This document shows positions 10,302 through 19,274 of a DNA stretch of 64,000 bases, piece after piece. The position numbers and the translations under genes are program-made. Origin of the DNA: Argyresthia goedartella (Eukaryota; Arthropoda; Insecta; Lepidoptera; Argyresthiidae); assembly GCA_949825045.1 (NCBI GenBank), contig OX463835.1:22709201-22773200 (forward strand), written 5' to 3'. Numbering within the stretch: position 1 is the stretch's first letter; each line of letters opens with the position of its first letter. The notes under the pieces were generated by a model. The model made no database searches, was not told the DNA's origin, and was given only the letters and a program-made list of their open reading frames with translations.

Positions 10302-11452
10302 GATGTCCGATGTTATCTCCTCCCCATATCATCTCTATGCTGATGATCTTCAGATTTATCGTCATTTCCTCTTTAGTGATGTGAACCTGGCTATAGACAC
10401 ACTAAACGCTGACCTTGAGAACATCAGAACCTGGGCTTTGTCATACGGATTGCTGGTGAACCCCAGTAAGTCCCAGGCGATTATTATAGGTACTAGACAC
10501 TCCTTAAACGTATTACAACAATTGCCCATACCGCCGGTTACCTATGACGGTACTCTAATCGCCTACAGTGACAAGGCCAAAAACCTGGGTGTCATGTTTG
10601 ATAGACAACTCTCCTGGACTAACCATGTCAGCGAGGTCAGTAGGCGCGTCTTTGCCACCTTTCACTCACTAAGACGGCTTCAGAACTTTCTGCCCCATCA
10701 AACAAAAATTACTCTTGCTCAATCTCTTCTTCTCCCCTTGATCGATTATGCCGATGTTTGTTGGGCTAGCGCCAACGAAGAGCAGCTGAACAGACTCGAG
10801 CGACTTCAAAATCTCGGGATTCGGTTTATCTTCGGACTGCGCAAGTTCGACCACGTCTCGCAGTATCGCAAGGAGTTAAAATGGCTGCCGATCCGTCTTC
10901 GTCGGGACACACACATCCTCACTCTTCTGTTCAACATCTTAACCAACCCTCGATACCCTAGCTTTCTCCGTGAGCTTTTTCAATTTCTCCCTTCGGCTCG
11001 TCCACGTAGAACTCACACGGCTTCCCTGCTCTCTATACCTCATCACAACACCGTCGCATACAAGCACTGTTTTCGATTGCGGGCGATCACTCTCTGGAAC
11101 TCGCTTCCCTGCACTATCAGAGATAGTCCATCTCTGCCCGTCTTTAAGAATCGTTTGAAGGAGCATTATCTTTCTCTATCCTAGATTTGAGCTTTGTATA
11201 TATTAGTTTATTTAGGTGTATTTATATTTTTATATAATATTTATGTATTTAGTTCAATAGTTCCGTAATATATGTATGTATCTTATCAGAGCACATAGGT
11301 CTATCCTGTATATTAAATTATTCTTATCAACCTTGGGTTTGCTGGAAGAGATCTCTATTTAGAGATAAGCATGCCTTTGTAGATGTCCTTTCTGTTTATT
11401 ATATCTTATGTTGTTTTATGTGCAATAAATATATATATATATATATATATAT
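10302..11452 (+). mobile_element. 5'-truncated Kiri/CR1-like LINE insertion with target-site duplication
   Basis: The insertion starts at the RT catalytic box and ends in a (TA)n tail after AATAAATA (11424-11452). The host repeat sequence ATGAGAT occurs at both ends (10297-10303 and 11453-11459). Copy A of the host repeat shows the uninterrupted site, so this is a true insertion with a target-site duplication of about 5-7 bp. The 3' UTR is 11185-11428. Confidence 0.85.
10303..11184 (+). pseudogene. LINE reverse transcriptase C-terminal half
   Basis: The frame has 293 codons and begins almost exactly at motif C (HLYADDLQIY), so the fingers and most of the palm are missing. It then shows the LVNPSKSQ and KNLGVMFD blocks, the thumb region with LLLPLIDYADVCW, and the C-terminal LWNSLPCTIRDSP tail that ends CR1/Kiri-group ORF2 proteins. 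There are no internal stops, so the insertion is fairly young, but lack of the endonuclease and most of the RT makes it dead on arrival. The first ATG is created by the junction and is not a real start. Confidence 0.85.
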
Positions 11453-11559
11453 ATGAGATTTCACCAAGTAGTTTAACATTATGCTGATCGTAACGTGCGG
11501 TTTTTGTACGCAGTAAAAAGGGTTTATGATACGTGTAGATAAAAAGTTAAAAAAAAAAT

Positions 11560-12550
11560 GATAGGATGTAGTTTATGACAAATAACACACAAACACATAC
11601 ATATGTACAAGTGTGTACTTCAGCCTTGGTGCGCGACTCTGACTCGCCTAATGTGTTGGCAGAGTACTCGCCAGTACAGTACTAAGTCTGCGCGCGTTGA
11701 CAAGTCGAATCCTCCTCAGTCCTCAATGTAAATCAGCACAATCATGTTTCGATCACGGACAAAAACCCACAGAACCTTAACTCGCATTTATTTCAATAAA
11801 ATTGTTATTTATATACCAAATAAAACGATTCGCAAACCATACTGTATTCAGTATTTATTGAGTCATATAAATAGGTACATTTCACTTATAAGTAAATTTT
11901 ATGGGCCTCGTTAGGGCATTGCACAGTAACTTAAATAACTAGATCATTCACATTCATTTCATTCAACGATATTAGAACATTACTTATACTTTCTGGCGTG
12001 CCTGTGCTTATGTGGCGTGCACTCTAAGCGCTAAACTCGCTAACGGCTGTTTTTAATTAGAAAATGATGAGCGCTAAATTATATACGTTGAACCCGGGCG
12101 CTAAAATGTCTTTATAATTATCTACTCTACATCTGCTCACTGCATGCTCTACTTGCATGATGTACATCATTTAATTTTACCTACCTGTAAACTGCCATAT
12201 GTTTGTGTGTGGACGCAAGTTCGTCTTGAGCGTGCTGTGGACGCTCTCGTCCACATTGGTGGTTTCCACACACGTTGAATGCCACTGGATGCACCTGTAC
12301 ATAACTAACATAATAAAACATTATTCCTGCATGACAAATGTCGAGTGGGAACGAATTCGTTTCAAAGAGAGAACGTTTACAGGTTTTCATGCGAAAAATC
12401 CAGTAGCTGCGCTTTGGATGCTTGGTCTCGTTTTTAGGGTTCTATTTTCCTGGACCAGACCAGACCCCACCATGTTGCAGAATTTTAATAAAAATAAAAG
12501 GTAGCGCCATCAAATCAGGTTTCCTAAATGTATGGTCTCGGTCTATTGTA
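11560..12550. other. No recognisable gene
   Basis: I see no domain-bearing frame and no clear repeat border in this stretch. It contains a short CA-rich run near 11585 and ends at a (TAA)n tract (12553-12569) that is the Dong insertion site. Confidence 0.5.
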
Positions 12551-12726
12551 GTTATAATAATAATAATAAGGGGACCACCATGACGTGGTGGGGGGGCTTA
12601 CAGGGAGGAGAAACTTATTTTTAGTCTGTCCATCTTGACTCGATACCTTTTACAGGAGGCACTGTTTACAAAAACCTACACCAACTTGGTTATCACCCTC
12701 CCCAAACTAACGGTTCCCAACCCGAG

Positions 12727-14788
12727 GTGGAAGAAATCATGGACGTGAAGAAGAAAAACTTAATTCCTCAGGAGGGTACCGGCACTGCCGGGGAATCCCT
12801 CCCCGAGCCCGGCGAGCCTGGATCGCCCGGCTCGGGCAGCCCGACGTTTCTGGGGGGGCACAACAGTTCACGGACAGGAGGACGATACAGTTTACGGCCG
12901 CTTCCCGGAGGTCGCCGGGGCACACCTGGAGCCGGTGCTGGGTGTCGCGACCAGCGGTGGCGAGAAGCTGAACAGGCGGGCTCTCGCTGGGGCTGAACCC
13001 GAAAATGTTACAGCCGAATCATCTCCATCTCTATCGTCACCACAAAGTCTTTTCTCTCATGAGAGCGCATCATCACGGCATAGCTTCTCGAGACAGACTT
13101 CGCCCATCTCACCCCCATCTTCACCAACAATATCCAACCGGACAGATGTTGTGCCCCTGCACAACATCTGTCCGGTCCGGTGCCCCCTGGCACTCGCCGA
13201 TATTCCTGCACCCACTGTTGCCAGGACCAGCACGAGAATAAAGTGGACGGAAGATATGAACCGCTCCATATGGCGTGCATATCTCATAGCATCTAATCTT
13301 GAACAGAATACCAGATCTTACCTACCAGAAATGCACCGCATATTTACAACTGAATTCCCACAAATTAATGCCTCTAGACAAAGGGTCGGAGACCAAAGAA
13401 GAGCAATCCTCAGAACTAAATTACTAACACAAAACGTCCTGGATGAAATTAGAATAGAAGTAGCTACGTCTCGTGATAACCAGCCTCAAACAAACCAAAA
13501 CTCACAATCAAACAGTCAACTTTTCACACAAATCTTAAACACAACAAATACTCCACGACAAAGAATGACCTGGAGCAATGACATCAACGAGACTATAATA
13601 CGCATTTACTACAAGATAACCAGGCTTGAGTCCAACAAAACTGCCTACAGACCAACACTACACGCCGCTGTGATAGCTGCACATCCTCACCTAGCACACT
13701 TATCTGAACAGAGAATCTCTGACCAACTCAGAGCCATCATTAATAATAAATACATTACCGACAATAGATTACAGCATATACGGGATGAAGTGGCCATGGA
13801 AATAGAATCAGGTACCGAAGTACACGTTAATTCACTACCAACTCAATCACAGATTCACACACACCTTTCATCACCATCACAAAATGACACCCATCATCAG
13901 TTATCGAATCCGGAAAGAGAGGAAGACCAAAGTGACGCCAATACCACACACCCACACAATCAACGCAACAATTTTGTAGTACTACCTGAAGAACAAATTG
14001 GACAGTTGGACGAATTATTCACCAAGACACTAGCATATTTAAAAGACGTCGACCCCACATCAAGGCCATATATACCCAAACAGAAACCAAGTAGACAATT
14101 TGCTATTCTAGTACACACCATTAACGTAAAGATACTACCAAATCACATTAGTACGGAAACCGATTTTAATACATTACAAACAATAATTTACTGCGCAGCA
14201 CATACTGCCATCACTTACAATGGTGGAAAAATACGAGGACCCAACGAATCGCAATACCCCAATAAAAATAGGATACCAGCGTGGCAAATAAGATTAGAAA
14301 AGAGAATAGCTGACCTTAGAGCAGATATAAGTAGGTTAACACATTATACACAAGGTAACACCAGCTCCAATGTCCAACAACATGTTGAACGAATCAAGCT
14401 ACAATATAGGGTACACTCCCAATACGAACCAGATAACACAGACCCTTCTCAATTTTTAGACACTCTAAAACAAAAGCTGAATGCATTAGCAGATCGTCTA
14501 CGCCGTTACAAACTGACAACTCTTAGAAAAACACAAAACAAGACTTTCTACACAAATGAAAAACAGTTTTATAGATCTTTGCTCACCGAAAACTCAAACC
14601 GCCCCACACAATCACAAGAAGCACCTACACCAGAAGCATTACATGACTTCTGGTCAAACATATGGTCAAAGCCAGCAACACACAATAATAGCAAATGGAT
14701 CTCAGATGACCAGCATGCTCTCAAAAATGTTCCAGGAATGGAATTTGATGGTATCACTATAGATACTCTGATTTCAGATACTGATTAG
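12727..14788 (+). pseudogene. Dong/R4 ORF, N-terminal part with two Myb-like repeats
   Basis: Coding begins around 12727 (frame 1, a Pro/Gly-rich leader) and passes into frame 2 at about 12935-12996, where the two frames overlap, implying a frameshift. The frame-2 part has two related domains of about 80 residues: the first starts at IKWTEDMNRSIWRAY and the second at MTWSNDINETIIRIYY. Both continue with a Tyr...Leu-His block, a QR(V/I).DQ(R/L)RAI helix and an I(R)DEVA-type end. They look like duplicated Myb/SANT-like DNA-binding modules and may help find the target. The C-terminal third, with WQIRLEKRIADLRADISRL, is the conserved linker before the RT. The frame stops at 14788 just before the RT starts. 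Confidence 0.75.
13137..13176. repeat. Perfect hairpin inside the Dong coding region
   Basis: Arms of 17 bp (accggacagatgttgtg and its exact complement) flank a 6-base loop (cccctg, 13154-13159). It lies within the frame-2 coding sequence between the Ser/Pro-rich leader and the first Myb-like domain. Confidence 0.9.
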
Positions 14789-14808
14789 CTATTAAGCTAA
14801 GACACATA

Positions 14809-16580
14809 ACTGGAAGGCCACCGGTTCTGATAAAATTCATAATTACTGGTACAAAAAACTCACAATCACCCACCCAATATTATTATTACAGATAAACAAT
14901 TTTATACAAAATCCGGAGCACATGCCATATTACATTACACAAGGAACTACCTATATGCTACCTAAAGACCTCACAGATACCATAAACCCAGCTAAATATC
15001 GACCCATAACTTGTCTCCAAAACATATACAAAATAATAACAGCATGTCTTAGTCAACTCATATACAAACACGTAAACACCAACCAGTTACTAGCTGAACA
15101 ACAAAAAGGATGCCGCAAATTCAGTCAGGGATGCAAGGAGCAACTTATCATCGATGCGGTCGCATCTAAACAAGCTCTTCGTAAAAAAAGAAACATTAAC
15201 ACTATGTTTATTGACTATAAGAAGGCCTTTGACTCTGTACCGCACACATGGCTTATCTACGTATTACAACACTATAAAGTTCACCCCACTATCATCTCAT
15301 ATCTATCAACAACCATGCAGACCTGGAACACTATTCTTAAGTTATACAATGATAACAATACAATACAGACTGACAAAATCATCATTCGCAGAGGAATTTT
15401 CCAGGGCGATTCACTGAGTCCCCTCTGATTTTGCCTGGCACTCAATCCACTATCAATACTACTCAATAACACAAAAAAAGGATTCCAAATAAAGTTTGAT
15501 GACACACACCACACATTATCACATTTACTATATATGGACGATATAAAACTTTATGGAAGTAACTTAACAGAAATACATAAACTTGCAGATCTAACACAAC
15601 AGTTTTCTAATGACATACAGATGGAGTTCGGAATAGATAAGTGTAAAATACAATCAGTTCATAGAGGAAAAGTTGAGAGCTATACATACATATTAGAGAA
15701 CGGAGATCAAATAGATCCAGTGGATAACGAGATAGGATATAAATACTTAGGTTACTATCAAACGCAACAGATACATCAAAGGGAGACAAAAAAAACAATC
15801 ACACAGAAGTTTAGGAAACGGATACATAGCATACTTAAAACACAGTTGAACGCTCGAAATACCGTCAAAGCATTAAACACATACGCCATCCCAATCCTCA
15901 CATATTCATTCGGTATAATCAACTGGTCCCAATCAGACTTAATAAAACACCAACGCACCATCAACACACTTATGACTAAATACAGAAAACACCATCCTCG
16001 CTCTTGCATACAAAGACTCACACTACCTAAAATTGAAGGAGGAAGGGGAATAATAGACTTAAAAAATTTACACAACAAACAAATCACCACACTAAGAAGG
16101 TTCTTTCACGCTAAATCATCGCACTCAACCCTGCACAATGCCGTCGCTCAGTCCGACTTTAAACATACTCCACTTAACCTACAAGACCATCAAGCTCAGA
16201 TAAATGAAACTATCATCAAACCGCAACAGAAAATCGACATCTGGACACGAAAATCCCTCCACGGCAGACACCGCTTAGACTTAGCCAACCCTAACGTCGA
16301 CAAAACTGCGTCGAACGCGTGGCTTAAGAAAGGCGAGCTGTTCCCGGAAACGGAGGGATTTATGTTAGCCATACAGGACCAGGTTATAGATACTCGTAAC
16401 TACAGAAAACATATCATACACGACCGCACAATGGCAAGCGACATGTGCAGACAGTGCCAAAATAGTTCAGAAACAATACAGCATATCACAGGAGATCACT
16501 CGCACAATCAGATTATAAACATCGCCACGACCAAGTTGCAGCCATCATACACCAACACCTCGCATTCAGATACAAATTGA
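14809..16580 (+). pseudogene. Dong/R4 reverse transcriptase domain, broken by a stop
   Basis: From about 14809 the frame reads WKATGSDKIHNYWYKKL, the standard entry to R2/R4-type RTs. It continues as PAKYRPITCLQNIYK, the palm motif A (FIDYKKAFDSVPH near 15210) and GIFQGDSLSPL. A TGA at 15426-15428 replaces the Trp normally found there; the frame then continues with CLALNPLS and the YMDD catalytic box near 15530. Thumb and post-RT linker follow to about 16430, then a CRQC zinc-knuckle start. Before 16580 the frame is lost again near 16505. The enzyme would prime reverse transcription at the nicked target. One stop and two frameshifts make this copy inactive. Confidence 0.85.
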
Positions 16581-16686
16581 TTGCACAAAAAACAGCCTAC
16601 TATAAATACACACCTCAAACAGTTTTAGAATCAACAGACTTTAAACTCTACTGGGACAGAACTATAATTACAGACAAAACTATTCA
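16514..16686 (+). pseudogene. Dong/R4 coding, segment before the LINE insertion
   Basis: In the next frame the sequence reads DQVAAIIHQHLAFRYKLI and then YYKYTPQTVLES, the conserved His-rich linker between the zinc knuckle and the endonuclease. It runs to the left copy of the duplication (16673-16686), where another LINE is inserted. Confidence 0.75.
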
Positions 16687-16903
16687 AATTGTTTATTTCA
16701 AATTTTCAAATTGTTTATTCATAATAATAAATTTTACAAATAATATACAGGGGCTGGACCCTCCTAGTAAGTATAGAAATACCTGTGTCAGGAGGGCCCG
16801 CTCTTCCACAAATATACATTTAGTAATTCGAATAAACAACCTAGTATTAAAATATAACATGCAGTTTAATATTTTAGTTCGTAGAATTAAGGATAGAAGA
16901 TGT

Positions 16904-16917
16904 GTGTGTGTGTGAGT

Positions 16918-16980
<63 letters not shown>
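16904..16980. repeat. (TG)n microsatellite in a LINE 3' UTR
   Basis: About 75 bp of nearly uninterrupted TG. The related LINE X has a similar run at 38208-38340, so the microsatellite appears to belong to this LINE family's 3' UTR. Confidence 0.95.
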
Positions 16981-16982
<2 letters not shown>

Positions 16983-17015
16983 TTGTGTTCAGAGTCTTAT
17001 ATTAACATTTGCACA

Positions 17016-17892
17016 CTATACAAGAAATTTTATTAAATGTTCTGTTTCATTGTAGCTTAAACTCTTAAGCCATTCGATTAAGACCTTTTTACACTCAAAG
17101 TTTGTTTTAGGGTATATGTCTAGTTTTTTGTTAATTTTATTATATAAAAGTGCAGATTGTTTTGCAATTTGGCAACTAGCAAAAGTAGTCCTTGTGCGAA
17201 CCATTTGTGAAACATTTCCATTTATCTTCTTTTTATAAATATTTATATCAAATAATAGGGACTTGTGCAGTCTAAGAATGATGCGTAGGATATATAAACG
17301 TCTTAGTGAGAGCATATCACAAAGGGCATACAGAGATGCTGTAGGGAACCGATATGGCTTAAATAATATAGTTTTTAGTAAGGCTCGTTGTGCTCTTTCC
17401 AGTTCTATAAATTTTGTCTTGGAAGTCCCGCCCCAAACCGGAATGCAATAGGTTAGTATTGACTGTGCTAGTGCTGTATATATTTTAAATATCAGTTCTT
17501 TATTTGCTACATGGCGCAGGACCTTAAAAACCCAAATCATCTTCCTAGTCCTAGCCACCAAAAGATCTATATGGGCGTGCCACGATAGCCTTTGGTCAAT
17601 CATGTCATGACACCCAAATATTTGACAGCAGGTACCCGAGTTATTGTGGGGCAATCGCAGTTACTGGAAAAAGGGATCTCACAATTATGAATTTTTAAGC
17701 CGAAGCTACTATCTGGCTGTCCACGGCTATTGATCGAGAAACAAATGTAATTAGTCTTGCTGGTATTTAGGGTTAACAGGTTAGTTTCAAGCCATCTAGC
17801 GACCTCGGCGAGTCCTATTTCAGCATGATTATAAACATTTCGCCAATTTGAGCCTGAAAATACTACCGCTGTGTCATCTGCATATGAGAAGA
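17016..17892 (-). pseudogene. LINE RT C-terminal half
   Basis: The minus strand reads FSYADDTAVVF at about 17890-17860, then NTSKTNYICFS, then the frame is broken near 17645 by a 5-bp duplication (catga twice). It resumes as MIDQRLSWHAHIDLL (the KYLGV...D..L.W..HI block) and runs to a stop at 17016-17018 through QRALLKTIL and the C-terminal WLKSLSYNETEHLI tail. The tail matches the LINE X end at 38450-38677 (FECKKVLTGWLLSLNYEE). The endonuclease and front of the RT are absent. Confidence 0.85.
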
Positions 17893-17895
17893 TAT

Positions 17896-18222
17896 GACAA
17901 AACTATTCACGACAAACAAAACAAAACAGTATTTCTCATAGATATAGCCATACCAAATACACACAACCTTACCACAACGTTTACAGAAAAAAACACAAAA
18001 TACACAGACCTTGCCTTTGAAATTAAAACACAATGGCAGGTACAATCTGTCAAAACCATCCCAATAGTCAATTCATCCACAGGAGTCATCCCATACACAT
18101 TAAACACTAGTCTCAAAACACTAAATATACCCAGATCCACACATATACTTCTTCAAAAAGCAACAATACTAAATACATGTAGAATTGTACGGAAATTCAT
18201 GGGCAAGGACCGTGATCTTTAG
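17896..18222 (+). pseudogene. Dong/R4 restriction-like endonuclease domain
   Basis: After the right duplication copy the Dong frame continues as DKTIHDKQNKTVFLIDIAIP, whose LIDIAIP matches the core strand (PD...D type) of the R2/R4 C-terminal endonuclease. A Lys-rich helix and an IP-x-VNSSTGVIP block follow, and the frame ends at 18222. This domain nicks the target DNA. The 3' UTR runs to about 18297. Confidence 0.8.
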
Positions 18223-18296
18223 TAGATAAGCACTTGGCGTAAGCCCGTGTATCAGGACCGCTTTATTACAAGAGTGAAATGAAAAATTCATAAAAA

Positions 18297-18315
18297 TATA
18301 ATAATAATAATAATA
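18297..18315. repeat. (TAA)n tract at the Dong 3' border
   Basis: About five to six TAA units at the 3' border pair with a like tract at 12553-12569. The sequence beyond it (cgtttattgccataaac) looks like the inverted end of an older LINE, so Dong probably entered that LINE's (TTA)n tail. Confidence 0.85.
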
Positions 18316-18660
18316 TACGTTTATTGCCATAAACAATACAGTTTTTTGATACATGCAAGATTTGCCTGAGACAATAGGAAGTGGCTCAGCTCCTGCTAAT
18401 ACGGAATCGGGACACCTGTCCCTCTTCCCTGAGGTTTTGAGCGGGGTAACTTGTCATCGAGGGTCGCCATAGAGTTTAAATTTATATAATAAAATAAGCA
18501 AAAATCACAGAGAAATAAATTCGCTAAGTTACAAATTTGGACTGTCTTCTGCCGACTCTTGTATTATATTGCGTGTGAGTGTGTGTGCATGTGTGTGTGA
18601 GTGTGTGTGCATGTGTGTGTGTGTGTGTGTGAGGGTGTGTGTGTGTGTGTGTGTATTAGC
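18316..18660 (-). repeat. Probable 3' UTR of an older LINE with a (TG)n run
   Basis: Read on the minus strand the block ends tttatggcaataaacgta followed by (TTA)n, the form of a LINE 3' end. A (TG)n run lies at about 18569-18655. No coding sequence of the element remains. Confidence 0.45.
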
Positions 18661-19274
18661 TAGTTTGTGTTTCCTTGTCCAGCAGGCTCAGCATGCCACG
18701 CTCGAGAAAGGGTCTTGTCTATGCAAACATGTCAATTTCTCTTTTCTAGCCCGAGATATCTCGACGGTAGCATGGCGACCACGATCGAGATGGAGACGAC
18801 CAAACCTTGTCTACATCCGGTAGCATGGCGGCATTGCCAAAATGATTTCGGCCGAGATAGACACTAATTTTGACATATGCGACCGAGACATTGTCTGGTA
18901 CCCATGGAGGTGCAGACAAGGCCTCGAGAGGATAGATTTCAGAGGAAAAATACAACTTTAGTTAGGTTTCTCTTGTGTTCTTGCTATCGACTGTACAATA
19001 TTTATACGTAGTGCATAGAACTGTTTATCAAAGGTAGGTAAGTAGTTGATAATATTCGGACTCTTTGTCTTGTGTTGTTTTAGTACCTATCTGCCATACC
19101 CAGAGTCGTTTAATGATTCATTAAGGATTTAGAGAACGATTTTGTATATAAATTCAAATTTGGAATCGGTAATTATTAGGTAGACGACACTGAGTGCCTA
19201 CGGCGCCAAGTGTTAGTAATTAATCAATTGCAAACAAGTTCCTTCCTTTGTAAATAGAATTTGTGTGCATCATC
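18660..19274 (+). other. Upstream region of the HARBI1-like gene
   Basis: I see no domain-bearing frame. The region should hold the promoter and any noncoding first exon of the gene that starts at 19275. Two short gtagcatggcg blocks (about 18768 and 18820) lie within an imperfect local duplication. No TATA box can be assigned with confidence. Confidence 0.35.

Larger units (their letters stand above)
9931..11546 (-). repeat. Hairpin-bearing dispersed repeat, copy B, split by a LINE
   Basis: This is copy A (5621-6028) in the opposite direction, with the same 18-bp hairpin at 10251-10288. It is interrupted after 10301 and resumes at about 11453. It also carries about 90 bp absent from copy A (about 9960-10050), with imperfectly opposed ctcgag blocks. 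Just outside, ttatttgtcataaac (9905-9919) is matched by its reverse complement at 11571-11585. This could be a terminal inverted repeat, but copy A does not show it. Confidence 0.65.
16687..17895 (-). mobile_element. 5'-truncated LINE inserted in Dong, 14-bp target-site duplication
   Basis: GACAAAACTATTCA occurs at 16673-16686 and again at 17896-17909, and removing one copy plus the insert restores the Dong frame (DKTI then HDKQNK). The insert reads on the minus strand. Its 5' end starts at the RT catalytic box, and its 3' end is a short series of aataaacaatttg-like units (16687-16730). Its 3' UTR contains a long (TG)n run. The same family occurs as LINE X at 38.0-46.9 kb. Confidence 0.92.
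12570..18297 (+). mobile_element. Dong/R4-clade non-LTR retrotransposon, nearly full length, inserted in (TAA)n
   Basis: The element is bounded by TAA repeats on both sides (12553-12569 and about 18297-18315). This fits the known preference of the Bombyx Dong element for TAA repeats. One long coding region can be followed from about 12727 to 18222. It has an N-terminal part with two similar DNA-binding-like domains, an RT of the R2/R4 type (GDSLSPL and YMDD), a CxxC zinc knuckle, and a C-terminal restriction-like endonuclease. A second LINE (16687-17895) interrupts it, flanked by a 14-bp duplication. Several frameshifts and one stop inactivate it. Confidence 0.85.

Noticed and set aside
9905..11585. 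15-bp terminal inverted repeat around copy B of the hairpin repeat
   Set aside because: The match is real, but copy A lacks it and the purine run beside the left arm resembles a LINE tail, so it is not used to define an element.
12199..12504. Overlapping plus- and minus-strand frames
   Set aside because: No recognised domain and no start or splice signals; probably incidental.
18569..18823. Cys/Val-rich protein from the (TG)n run
   Set aside because: Simple-repeat translation with no domain; the same happens at 38096-38407 on both strands.
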